This document shows, one piece after another, positions 1 through 7,302 of a stretch of 17,185 nucleotides of DNA. Made by a program: the position numbers and the translations under genes. Origin of the DNA: Flavobacteriales bacterium UBA1820 (lineage in GTDB: Bacteria > Bacteroidota > Bacteroidia > Flavobacteriales > UBA1820); the NCBI GenBank assembly GCA_002314265.1, contig DCEW01000093.1:1-17185 (forward strand), in the 5' to 3' direction. The first letter of the stretch is position 1, and each line of letters opens with the position of its first letter. Below the pieces are notes generated by a model. The model was not told the DNA's origin. It worked only from the letters and a program-made list of their open reading frames with translations, and searched no databases.

Positions 1-38
1 TTTTGCTTGCACGCCTTTCTGAAGAAGGAATGTAGAAT

Positions 39-560
39 TTATTTCAGGATCTTTTTCAGTTCTTCCCGCATGGGTGTGTAGTCCGCTTCCCGTGCGGCGG
101 AAAGTTTTTCCAGAAAAGCATCGAGTTCCGCCCGATAGACCGCCACCATCCGCGCATCGCCTCTCGCGGCCGAGTATTGGGCGTTGGCCAGCCGGTCGCA
201 TAGTTTGACGAAGGTCGCATACGGCGTGGCGACGATCCCCCGGTAGTAGTCGTCGTTGGCGCGTTCGTGGCGTGTGCGTCCCCGGTTGTTGGTCACGGCG
301 AAGACCAGTTCGGCGATTTTCTCCCCGAAAACCGCCTTTATGTCGTTGTAGGAGCGTCGGCAGTCTTCGATCACATCGTGAAGCCATACGGCCGCGAGGG
401 TTTCGTCGCGCTCCTGGGAAGGCAGCAGATACGAAAAGACATCGGCGTAGTGGGCAGCCATCGCCAGGTGCAGCGAGTAGGGTGCCCCGTCATAGCTTTC
501 GTTGACGTCCTGGTGGGCGCAGACCGCGTATCGGATGGCTTCGACGAGGGTTTTGTCCAT
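39..560 (-). CDS. HD-domain metal-dependent phosphohydrolase, SpoT/MESH1-like
   Basis: The 173-residue product looks like a stand-alone HD hydrolase of the RelA/SpoT-hydrolase (small alarmone hydrolase, MESH1-like) type, a family that removes pyrophosphate from (p)ppGpp in the cytoplasm. Numbering from the chosen ATG, the likely metal ligands are His31 (PYSLH), His61-Asp62 (WLHDVIED) and Asp122 (VKLCDRLAN). The Glu65-Asp66 pair after the HD motif is typical of hydrolase-competent RSH domains, and the following YNDIKAVFGEKIAELVFAVT resembles the RSH helix after the HD motif. No synthetase, TGS or ACT domain is present. I chose the ATG ending at 560 because an in-frame ATG 30 nt upstream would lie in the T-tract of the rpsT terminator. 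It follows rpsT on the same strand, so some transcription may come from read-through. Substrate is inferred from family; it could hydrolyse another nucleotide. Confidence 0.75.
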   Translation of the reverse strand: MDKTLVEAIRYAVCAHQDVNESYDGAPYSLHLAMAAHYADVFSYLLPSQERDETLAAVWLHDVIEDCRRSYNDIKAVFGEKIAELVFAVTNNRGRTRHERANDDYYRGIVATPYATFVKLCDRLANAQYSAARGDARMVAVYRAELDAFLEKLSAAREADYTPMREELKKILK

Positions 561-582
561 GGGTAAAGGGTTTGACAGGGGG

Positions 583-621
583 AAAAACAATTAACTCCAC
601 GTCTTTTCGGACCGTGGAGTT
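583..621 (-). terminator. Intrinsic terminator downstream of rpsT
   Basis: A perfect 9-bp stem (593-601 pairing with 613-621) encloses an 11-nt loop. Read on the minus strand it is followed by AATTGTTTTT. It sits between the rpsT stop and the HD hydrolase start, so it probably ends the tRNA-Glu/rpsT transcript, perhaps incompletely. Confidence 0.65.
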
Positions 622-681
622 GATGTGTGTCGATCGAGAAATGCCGCTTCGTAAGCAAAGACGAGGCGGCGGACAGAGCGA

Positions 682-936
682 TTAGGCCAGCGAAGCAACG
701 TGCTTGCTGAGCTTGCTCTTGAGGTTGGCGGCTTTGTTCTTGTGGATAACGTCCTTTTTCGCCAACTTGTCTATCATCGAAACCACCTTGGGGAACAATG
801 CGGTAGCTTCTGCCTTGTCCGAGGTCAGACGCAGTTTCTTGATCGCATTGCGGGTCGTTTTGTGGTAGTAACGATTGCGCAGACGTTTCTTGTCATTGGA
901 ACGGATGCGCTTGATGGACGATTTGTGGTTTGCCAT
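682..936 (-). CDS. rpsT: 30S ribosomal protein S20
   Basis: The 84-residue, very basic protein begins [20 protein letters not shown], the conserved N-terminus of bacterial S20, and has the all-helical lysine-rich body with the [16 protein letters not shown]-terminal region. Length matches the family (about 84-90 residues). S20 binds 16S rRNA early in assembly of the small subunit. The frame stays open upstream, but the conserved MANHKS start fixes the ATG at 934-936. It lies about 106 nt downstream of two tRNA-Glu genes on the same strand with no terminator for that strand between them, so it is probably cotranscribed with them. A 6-bp GC-rich hairpin (961-978) sits in its leader. Confidence 0.97.
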   Translation of the reverse strand: MANHKSSIKRIRSNDKKRLRNRYYHKTTRNAIKKLRLTSDKAEATALFPKVVSMIDKLAKKDVIHKNKAANLKSKLSKHVASLA

Positions 937-960
937 GTTTACAAATACTGTTTTCGTTTC

Positions 961-978
961 GCCCCTACGGAAAGGGGC
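961..978 (-). promoter_or_regulatory. Leader hairpin upstream of rpsT
   Basis: GCCCCT (961-966) pairs with AGGGGC (973-978) around a 6-nt loop, about 25 nt upstream of the rpsT start. On the rpsT strand it is followed by an A-rich, not a U-rich, stretch, so it does not look like a terminator for that transcript. It could be an RNA processing or translational control element. S20 is autoregulated in E. coli, but applying that here is inference. Confidence 0.3.
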
Positions 979-1042
979 TTTGTCTGTTTTGTTCCGCCGT
1001 TTTCCGAAACGGTCAGGCCGCGAGGCTGTCTTCCGGAAGGCT

Positions 1043-1117
1043 TGGTAGCCCGTAGGGGAATCGAACCCCTGTTTCAAGAATGAGAATCTTGCGTCCTAAC
1101 CCCTAGACGAACAGGCC
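1043..1117 (-). tRNA. tRNA-Glu (CUC)
   Basis: Read on the minus strand this forms a complete 75-nt cloverleaf including an encoded 3' CCA. The acceptor stem GGCCTGT/ACGGGCT contains G·U pairs, the T arm is CAGGGGTTCGATTCCCCT-like, and the anticodon stem CAAGA/TCTTG closes the loop TTCTCAT, giving anticodon CUC for GAG codons. It is the second of two tandem tRNA-Glu genes ahead of rpsT. Confidence 0.95.
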
Positions 1118-1148
1118 GGGGAGTGCAACCGGCCTCTCGACCGGTTGT

Positions 1149-1223
1149 TGGTAGCCCGTAGGGGAATCGAACCCCTGTTACCAGAATGAAAATCTGACGT
1201 CCTAGCCTCTAGACGAACGGGCC
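1149..1223 (-). tRNA. tRNA-Glu (UUC)
   Basis: This is a complete 75-nt cloverleaf on the minus strand with an encoded CCA end. The acceptor stem is GGCCCGT/ACGGGCT and the anticodon loop is TTTTCAT, giving anticodon UUC for GAA (and by wobble GAG). The T arm is identical to that of the neighbouring tRNA-Glu(CUC); the two genes differ mainly in the anticodon arm and D loop, as expected of an old duplication. It is the first gene after the promoter at 1261-1291. Confidence 0.95.
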
Positions 1224-1260
1224 GCGAGTTGTCGGCACATACCGTACCCAACAGCGAGTG

Positions 1261-1291
1261 CAAAGGTATGACAAATTTTCAAACGACCAAA
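1261..1291 (-). promoter_or_regulatory. Bacteroidetes-type promoter for tRNA-Glu/rpsT unit
   Basis: On the minus strand a TTTG (-33) element at 1288-1291 is followed after exactly 19 nt by TACCTTTG (1261-1268), a full match to TAnnTTTG at -7. The spacing fits the published Bacteroides sigma-ABfr consensus. Transcription would start about 30 nt before tRNA-Glu(UUC). Confidence 0.8.
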
Positions 1292-1672
1292 TAGCTTTCG
1301 GTGTTTTTTTGATTTTTGTCGGTTTTTTGTGCGAGGGTGCCTTCCGGGGTGAAAGACAGTCTTTCGCCCTGTTTGGGAAGGGCCGGGATGGACACCTTAT
1401 TTATAAGGCTGCGGGAAACGAAGCCTGGAGTTTGGCACGAGGGGGTGAAAAAACGGCTTGTACGTGTTAAAAAACGCCGAGGCGGCGAAAATTGATAAAA
1501 CGCAAATAATGGGCGCGGCGGGGATCGGATAAATGGAAGAGTCTCAAAAAAAGAATGGGTTTTTGCCGAAAGAGCACCAAATGATGTTAAAATTTGTCAG
1601 GGACTCCGCTGTTTTTCCCCTTTCGGACGGCCTCTTTTTCAGTTTTATGATATCCGTTTAACGAAATTTTAG

Positions 1673-1680
1673 TACTTTTG
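1673..1680 (+). promoter_or_regulatory. Promoter -7 element upstream of susC-like gene
   Basis: TACTTTTG matches TAnnTTTG fully and lies 30 nt before the susC ATG, implying a leader of roughly 20-25 nt. No TTTG is found 19-21 nt upstream (the sequence there is TTATGATAT-like), so the promoter may be weak or activator-dependent. Confidence 0.55.
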
Positions 1681-1710
1681 CACCCGAACAATAATAATCA
1701 ATAAACAGAA

Positions 1711-4700
1711 ATGAAAGGAAAAATCAGACAAGTACTAACGGTTGCGTTGGTGTTGTTCGCGGTGGTTTTCGCCCAAGCACAGGTGAGAACCTACTCCGGT
1801 GTGGTTGTGTCCTCGGAAGACGGACAGACGATGCCTGGGGTAAGCATTAAGATCGCCGGAACGAGCAGAGGTACTTCTGCGGATTTCGACGGTAACTTCT
1901 CCATTTCGGCAGAAAAGGGCCAGACGCTGGAGTTCTCCTTCGTCGGCTTCCAGCCGGTATCGGTCGTATTGGGCGACTTGCGGGATCTTACCATTACGAT
2001 GGATCCGGATGCAGCCATGCTGGACGATGTGGTAGTGGTGGCTTACGGTACGGCCAGAAAGAAAGACCTGACCGGTTCGATCACCACGATAGAGGCAGGG
2101 GATATCCAGGATCGTCAGGTATCGACGGTTACCCGCGCTCTGGAAGGTCAGGTGCCGGGTATCCAGGTAACCAGTTCGTCGGGTCAGCCGGGTACCGATG
2201 CCGTGATCCGCATCCGTGGTATCGGCTCGATGAATGCCAGCAACAGCGCCCTCATCCTGGTGGACGGTGTGCCGTATCCTTCGACGCTTTCGACCCTCAA
2301 CCCGGCCGATATTGCGACGGTAACGGTGCTTAAGGACGCTGCTTCGACTTCTCTGTACGGTTCGCGTGCCGCCAACGGTATCATCTCGATCACCACCAAG
2401 CGCGGCTCCAAAAACCAGCAGGCTAACGTATCGCTCAATATCCGCATGGGTTGGAACGAAGACGCCATCGGCCACCACAACTGGATCTCCGATCCGGGCG
2501 ACTATTACCGGATGACGTGGACGGCTTTTGCCGGATTTTTTTACAATAATTATGGATTGGATTGGCAGTCTGCTAAAGCTTATGCAGCTGAAAACTTGAT
2601 TAGCAGCCAATTTGGTATTGGCTTGGGTTATTCGGCGTTCAAGTTGCCTGCAGGAGCCAGCACGCTGATCGATCCGGCTACCGGCAAGATCGTCGAGGGA
2701 GCACAGTTGCTCTACCAGGAAGACTGGTACAAGGAGTTGCTGGGCAACCGCGCTTTCCGTCAGGAATACACCGCTTCGGTAACCGGTGGCGGTGAAAATA
2801 CGAGCTACTATCTGTCGCTGGGTTACCTGTCCGATCCTTCGTATGCGGCAGGTTCCAAGTTCGAACGTTTTTCTTCGCGTTTGAATGTCGATGCACAGGT
2901 CAACAACTGGTTGAATGTGGGTGGCAACATGTCCTTCACCCGTCGTATCTCGGACAACCCGACCAACTATTCGGGTGGAGAGGTGAATACGCTGAACCTG
3001 TTCCTTTTCGCCAAGGTCATCCCGAGTATCTATCCTATTTATGCACGCAATGCGGATGGTAGCTATATGTACGATGAAAATGGCAATCGTCTGCTCGATA
3101 TGGGTAACCGCCAGGCTGGTACGGTATCCGAGTCGCCGATCTACCAAGGCCCCAACCCGCTGGTTGGTGGATGGAATCCGCTGACGTATGTGGAGAAGGA
3201 CAAGTTCCGTACGGTATTGGACAACTTTGCCGGATCGGCCTATGCCGAGGCGAAGTTCCTCAAGGACTTTACGGCACGCGCTACCATGAGTGTAGAGACG
3301 GTCTATCAGAATGCCAAGACCTTCCAGAATAGTGAAGAAGGTGGTGCGGTGTCGGTAGGGGGTGCCTTGTACCAGGCTCGCCAGACGTCCCTGACTCTTA
3401 ATGCCAACCAGACCATCAACTGGGCGCACAACTACGGCAAGCATCATTTGGATGCTTTGGTAGGTCACGAATTCTACTACAGCAAAGTAGATATGTCGGA
3501 TGCTTACATGCTCAACATGTTCATTCCCGGTTTGGTCGATCTGAGCAACTTTATCGAAACGGGTGGTCTTCCTACGGGTTATACCGGAGCTTCGGCCATG
3601 GAGTCCTACTTCGCCCGTGTGAACTACAACTGGAATGAGAAGTACTACGTTTCCGCTTCGGTTCGTATGGATGGGACGTCCACTTTCCGCTACGACAAGT
3701 GGGGTACGTTCTGGTCGGCAGGTGCCAGCTGGCGTATTGCCGAGGAAAACTTTATCCGTGACAATGTCGATTGGATGGATGAACTCAAGCTGCGTTTCTC
3801 GATCGGTACCACCGGTAACCAGGCGGTAAATTCTACCAGTTATCCCTACACCGACTTGTGGTCGCTGGGAGAATCCGACGGTCAGTTCACCCTGTCGCAG
3901 GTATGGTGGGGTGTTCCCGATCTGACCTGGGAAACGAACTTCAATATGGACCTCGGTGTAGATTTCCGTTTCTGGAACCGTTTCTACGGTAGTATCGACG
4001 TATATCGTCGTGTAACGCGCGACCTGCTCTTCGAGGCAAAACAGCCGCTGTCCACCGGTATTTCCACCAAGATGGTCAACGACGGTAAACTGGCCAACCA
4101 GGGTCTTGAACTCGAATTGAATTACGATATTTTCCAAAATCCGGATATTTTCTGGACGGTGGGTCTGACGGCTTCTACGTACAAGCAGAAGATCCTCGCG
4201 CTGCCCGACTATCTGATGACGGCTGCCAGCGGAAAAGGATATGTCAATGGATCGTATCTTTGGATGATCGGCAAGGACCAGTATCAATTCTACTCGGGAG
4301 AAGGAGCTGGTGTAGATCCCGAGACCGGTAAGCAACTTTATTGGATGGATGTTGTGGACGACCAGGGCAATGTGATTGGCCGTGAAAAGACGGACAATCC
4401 CGATGAACAGACCAGATACCTGCAGGGAAGTGCTATTCCTGATCTGATGGGTGGTTTCAATACGACGCTCCGCTATGCCGGTTTTGACTTGACGGTCAAC
4501 ACGACTTTCCAGATAGGTGGTAAGATTTACGATGCCGACTGGGGCAACCTCTACTGGCAGGGTTCCGTTCCTGCACGTAACCTGGGTGCCGATCTGTTGG
4601 ACAACACCTGGACGCCGGACAACAAGGATGCTGAGTTCCCGATGTTTTCCTTGGCCGGTAGTAGCTATGGAGACCGTGCTGAATACGAGCTCGTCGATGC

Positions 4701-4926
4701 TTCGTACTTCTGCTTGAAGAATGTTACCTTGGGTTACACGTTGCCTGTGGGACTTACCAAGAAGATGGGGCTTTCTTCCGTGCGCGTATTTGCCAGCGGT
4801 GAAAACCTGTGGCTTACTTCGGCTCGCAAGGGGCTCGATCCTCGTATGGGTGTAACGGGTGGTGTGGTTTACATCGCGTACAACCAGATGCGTACGTTCT
4901 CCTTCGGTGCCAATATCAATTTCTAA
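1711..4926 (+). CDS. SusC/RagA-family TonB-linked outer membrane transporter
   Basis: The 1071-residue protein is a TonB-dependent outer membrane barrel of the SusC/RagA type, which imports oligosaccharides, peptides or other large nutrients together with a SusD lid. The signal peptide is about residues 1-24 (ending AQAQ). A CarboxypepD-regulatory-like β-sandwich spans about 26-100, followed by the TonB-box-like DDVVVVAYGT (105-114). The plug runs about 115-232 and contains the SusC hallmark VLKDAASTSLYGSRAANGI. The rest is the β-barrel, ending in the aromatic RTFSFGANINF expected of BAM substrates. Length is normal for the family. The ATG follows an A-rich leader without a Shine-Dalgarno sequence. 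The susD partner begins 15 nt downstream. Substrate cannot be deduced: no degradative enzymes flank the pair. Residues about 272-312 are encoded by unusually AT-rich codons. Confidence 0.96.
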   Translation: MKGKIRQVLTVALVLFAVVFAQAQVRTYSGVVVSSEDGQTMPGVSIKIAGTSRGTSADFDGNFSISAEKGQTLEFSFVGFQPVSVVLGDLRDLTITMDPDAAMLDDVVVVAYGTARKKDLTGSITTIEAGDIQDRQVSTVTRALEGQVPGIQVTSSSGQPGTDAVIRIRGIGSMNASNSALILVDGVPYPSTLSTLNPADIATVTVLKDAASTSLYGSRAANGIISITTKRGSKNQQANVSLNIRMGWNEDAIGHHNWISDPGDYYRMTWTAFAGFFYNNYGLDWQSAKAYAAENLISSQFGIGLGYSAFKLPAGASTLIDPATGKIVEGAQLLYQEDWYKELLGNRAFRQEYTASVTGGGENTSYYLSLGYLSDPSYAAGSKFERFSSRLNVDAQVNNWLNVGGNMSFTRRISDNPTNYSGGEVNTLNLFLFAKVIPSIYPIYARNADGSYMYDENGNRLLDMGNRQAGTVSESPIYQGPNPLVGGWNPLTYVEKDKFRTVLDNFAGSAYAEAKFLKDFTARATMSVETVYQNAKTFQNSEEGGAVSVGGALYQARQTSLTLNANQTINWAHNYGKHHLDALVGHEFYYSKVDMSDAYMLNMFIPGLVDLSNFIETGGLPTGYTGASAMESYFARVNYNWNEKYYVSASVRMDGTSTFRYDKWGTFWSAGASWRIAEENFIRDNVDWMDELKLRFSIGTTGNQAVNSTSYPYTDLWSLGESDGQFTLSQVWWGVPDLTWETNFNMDLGVDFRFWNRFYGSIDVYRRVTRDLLFEAKQPLSTGISTKMVNDGKLANQGLELELNYDIFQNPDIFWTVGLTASTYKQKILALPDYLMTAASGKGYVNGSYLWMIGKDQYQFYSGEGAGVDPETGKQLYWMDVVDDQGNVIGREKTDNPDEQTRYLQGSAIPDLMGGFNTTLRYAGFDLTVNTTFQIGGKIYDADWGNLYWQGSVPARNLGADLLDNTWTPDNKDAEFPMFSLAGSSYGDRAEYELVDASYFCLKNVTLGYTLPVGLTKKMGLSSVRVFASGENLWLTSARKGLDPRMGVTGGVVYIAYNQMRTFSFGANINF

Positions 4927-4941
4927 CCCTCTAAAATAGAA

Positions 4942-6471
4942 ATGAAAATGAAAAAGTATATATTGCTGTTTGCAGTAGCACTGACAGGTGTATCCTGCTC
5001 CAATCTGCTGGATACGGAGTCTTCGGGTAACCTTACTCCGGAGGACTTCGAGAAGGTGGATCAGAACAAACTGACTTCCACGATGCTCAACGGCGCCATC
5101 GCTTACATGCATACGATGGGTAATGCAAATCTTGAGGATGGTGTGAGCTACAAGGTGTTGGGTATCCGCATGGATATGCTCGGCAACGACATGGTGTTGG
5201 GTGGTAACGGCTCCGGATGGTTCGTTTCCGATTACAACATGGCGAACTACCGCGGTCAGGACGATGAGCGTCCGTCCACGTATTGGGGAAGTTTTTACAG
5301 GCTCATCTACAAGGCCAACCAGGTGATCAGCTACATCGATCCCACGGAGTTGACCGAGAGCGAGAAAGCTGTTTCCGACAACATCAAGGCTCAGGCACTC
5401 ACCCTGCGCGCATTGGGTTATTACCACTTGATCACGGTATTCCAGGATGCCTACCTGTTCGGTGGCAGCTCCAAGTCCGGTGTTCCGGTGTACACCATCC
5501 CCGATGAGGCGCGCAAAGGCCGTGGTACGGCTCAGCAGGTGTGGAATCGTATCTTCCAGGACTGCTCCGATGCTATCGCATTGTTTACTTCTTCGGGTGT
5601 AAATCCGAAATCCAAGACGGAGGTGTCGATCTATGTGGCTTACATGATCCAGGCACGCGCTGCATTGACCACCGGTGATTACAAACTGGCTGCAGAAGCT
5701 GCCGGTAAAGTAGTGGATGCCTTCGGTCTGATGACCTTCGACGATGCTTACACCGACACCGATGCCGGCGAGACGACCAACGCTTTCCAGCAGATTGATG
5801 GTGTGGAGACCATCTGGGGTTACAAGTGGAGTCAGAATACGACGCTTCAGAACATGAGCTTTGCTTCGCACATGGCTCCAGCCATCCCCAGTTCGATGGC
5901 TTATGGTTCGGTTTATGTAGGAGGTACCAAGTTGATGGACAATCGTTTGTGGGCTCAGATCCCGGATACGGACTGGCGCGGTGCTTTGTATAGCAGTATC
6001 CAGTACAGCGGAACGGTGTATTACAGCTTGAACTGGAAGTTTGACTGCGATTCTTGGGATCAGGACGAGGTGTACATGCGTGCGGCCGAGGCTTACTTTA
6101 TCAAGGCCGAAGCAGAGGCCTCGGGAGAAAACCCGGATTATGCTGCTGCACAGCAGACCCTGTACGATATCATGTCTACGCGTGACCAGGCTTATACCAA
6201 GTCTGTCGCAACGGGCGATGAATTGCTTGAGGAAATCCGCCTCAACAAACGCGTCGAGATGTGGGGTGAAGGTCTGGAGTTCTTCGACAACAAGCGTATC
6301 AACAAGGGGGTCAACCGCAAGGACAATCCGTTCGCTGCCTATGGTGTTCCGATGAACCACCGCAACCAGATCATCATGCCTGCTGGTAAGGACTTCACTT
6401 TCCGTATCCCGCGCAGTGGTGAGATCGAGTTGAATCCTGAAATCTCTGACGAGGATCAGAACCCGTTGTAA
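4942..6471 (+). CDS. SusD/RagB-family outer membrane nutrient-binding lipoprotein
   Basis: The 509-residue protein is the SusD-type lid and ligand-binding partner of the SusC homologue just upstream. A short lipoprotein signal ends at Cys19 (LTGVSC); the residue three before the Cys is Gly, less canonical than Leu, but SusD proteins often vary here. Family hallmarks include the N-terminal CSNLLDTE, the helical TPR-like segment RALGYYHLITVFQDAYLFGG, MRAAEAYFIKAEAEA, and the C-terminal RLNKRVEMWGEGLEFFDNKR followed by NPEISDEDQNPL. An alternative in-frame ATG two codons later is equally possible. It is the last gene of the two-gene operon, ahead of a strong terminator. Confidence 0.95.
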   Translation: MKMKKYILLFAVALTGVSCSNLLDTESSGNLTPEDFEKVDQNKLTSTMLNGAIAYMHTMGNANLEDGVSYKVLGIRMDMLGNDMVLGGNGSGWFVSDYNMANYRGQDDERPSTYWGSFYRLIYKANQVISYIDPTELTESEKAVSDNIKAQALTLRALGYYHLITVFQDAYLFGGSSKSGVPVYTIPDEARKGRGTAQQVWNRIFQDCSDAIALFTSSGVNPKSKTEVSIYVAYMIQARAALTTGDYKLAAEAAGKVVDAFGLMTFDDAYTDTDAGETTNAFQQIDGVETIWGYKWSQNTTLQNMSFASHMAPAIPSSMAYGSVYVGGTKLMDNRLWAQIPDTDWRGALYSSIQYSGTVYYSLNWKFDCDSWDQDEVYMRAAEAYFIKAEAEASGENPDYAAAQQTLYDIMSTRDQAYTKSVATGDELLEEIRLNKRVEMWGEGLEFFDNKRINKGVNRKDNPFAAYGVPMNHRNQIIMPAGKDFTFRIPRSGEIELNPEISDEDQNPL

Positions 6472-6493
6472 TACGGATTCGTATTCCGTACAG

Positions 6494-6528
6494 AGTCTCC
6501 CCGGGATGTCCCGGGGAGACTTTTTTTG
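6494..6528 (+). terminator. Intrinsic terminator of susCD operon
   Basis: A perfect 12-bp GC-rich stem (6494-6505 with 6510-6521) closed by the tetraloop ATGT runs directly into seven T residues. It starts about 22 nt after the susD stop. Confidence 0.93.
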
Positions 6529-6560
6529 TTTGGTTATTATTTCTTTTTTGATTATATTTG
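6529..6560 (+). promoter_or_regulatory. Bacteroidetes-type promoter for phage-tail-like gene
   Basis: TTTG at 6529-6532, 20 nt spacer, then TATATTTG at 6553-6560 (full TAnnTTTG match). The -33 element lies immediately after the susCD terminator T-tract. The inferred leader to the GTG at 6587 is only about 20 nt. Confidence 0.7.
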
Positions 6561-6586
6561 TAAGGTAACCTAAAAGATGTAAGGCT

Positions 6587-7027
6587 GTGGAAGTGATTTA
6601 TACGTGGGACGGGAAGGATTTTAAGGATTACGGTGTGCGGGTGTCGTCTTCGCAAGGTTTGATCGGCGGGCTAAAACCCAAGAGCGGATTGGAAGTGCAG
6701 TGGTCGGATGAGCACGGCAGTGTGACCGACCGTTCGCAGATGTATTTCGAGGGGCGGACCATCGTACTGAACTGCTTTTTGGCGGCCGACGGTGCCGAGG
6801 ACTTTATCGACCGCATCGGGGCTTTTACGGCTCTTTTTTACCTCCCGGGAGAGCATGTTTTGCGTGTTGCGGTGGGCGAGCGGGCTTTGGAATACCGCGT
6901 AAGCCTCTCCGATGCGATCACTGTGGAGAAGACTTTCCGGGATCGGAAGATGGTGGCGACGTTTTCGTTGCGCCTGTACGAGGCTCAGCCGGAGATCCCT
7001 CAATTGGCCGGACAAAATAGGGCTTGA
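6587..7027 (+). CDS. Solitary phage distal-tail-like protein
   Basis: The 146-residue soluble protein has no signal peptide or membrane segment. Its pattern resembles the N-terminal domain of siphophage distal tail (Dit-like) proteins from Bacteroidetes prophages: an early DFKDYGVRVSSSQGLI strand, a KSGLEVQWSDEHGS hairpin, the RTIVLNCFLAADG strand, the FIDRIGAFTALFYLPGEHVLRV helix-strand with a Pro-Gly, and KMVATFSLRLYEAQPE near the C-terminus. This assignment is by remembered family pattern, not a search. The start is GTG at 6587, the first usable start after the promoter; there is no Shine-Dalgarno sequence. No other tail, capsid, integrase or terminase gene is in the window, and base composition looks like the host's, suggesting an old domesticated remnant or an unrelated β-rich family. 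Its right end faces the convergent TPR gene. Confidence 0.6.
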   Translation: MEVIYTWDGKDFKDYGVRVSSSQGLIGGLKPKSGLEVQWSDEHGSVTDRSQMYFEGRTIVLNCFLAADGAEDFIDRIGAFTALFYLPGEHVLRVAVGERALEYRVSLSDAITVEKTFRDRKMVATFSLRLYEAQPEIPQLAGQNRA

Positions 7028-7244
7028 AGAAGGCCATTGCAGGGCGCTTTTTGCTCTTTTCTCCCAAAGAGGGAGGGAAACCCTACTTGCCTTGTTGTGC
7101 TCTTTCATAGGCCGCAAAAGAGTTCTTCTTGGCGCGGTTTCCAAGCGGGCAGGGATGGGTTTTTGCCCGCAAGGAAGGAAAGGGATGCGCAGAGGGCGAT
7201 TCTCTTTTGTTCGCGGCGGGGAGGAGAGAGAGGGGCAAAAAGAA

Positions 7245-7277
7245 AAACGGTCTCCACCTTTGTGGTGGAGACCGTTT
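7245..7277 (-). terminator. Intrinsic terminator of tonB-cluster operon (after TPR gene)
   Basis: A perfect 14-bp stem (7245-7258 with 7264-7277) with a 5-nt loop is followed, on the minus strand, by TTCTTTTT from the A-rich stretch 7237-7244; the stem's own closing A-T pairs add to the U-run. It lies 25 nt past the TPR gene stop. On the plus strand it has only GTTTGG after it, so any effect on the convergent gene would be weaker. Confidence 0.88.
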
Positions 7278-7302
7278 GGTACTATGAGCGGATACGTGCG
7301 GA

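Larger units (their letters stand above)
1224..1710. other. Non-coding intergenic region between tRNA-Glu and susC
   Basis: I see no convincing gene in these 487 nt; the one 70-codon frame starting at GTG 1258 has no recognisable product and begins over the tRNA promoter. The interval holds the leftward tRNA/rpsT promoter (1261-1291), a small inverted repeat CCTTA-TTTA-TAAGG (1395-1408), a 5-bp CGCCG/CGGCG hairpin (1475-1487) flanked by A-runs, and the susC promoter -7 element (1673-1680). A long leader or an operator for susC could lie in 1480-1670, but I cannot identify one. Confidence 0.6.

Noticed and set aside
961..990. Rightward intrinsic terminator (GCCCCT/AGGGGC then TTTGTCTGTTTT)
   Set aside because: No plus-strand gene lies upstream to be terminated, so I treat the hairpin as part of the rpsT leader.
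1258..1470. A 70-codon GTG-start frame after the tRNA genes
   Set aside because: It begins inside the tRNA promoter, has no recognisable product and no promoter or ribosome-binding signal of its own.
1735..6360. A 1541-codon open frame antisense to susC and susD, crossing the gap between them
   Set aside because: The translation is a low-information mix rich in Arg, Ile, Val, His and Thr with no domain pattern, and the sense strand encodes two unmistakable family proteins. The openness follows from the sense codon bias.
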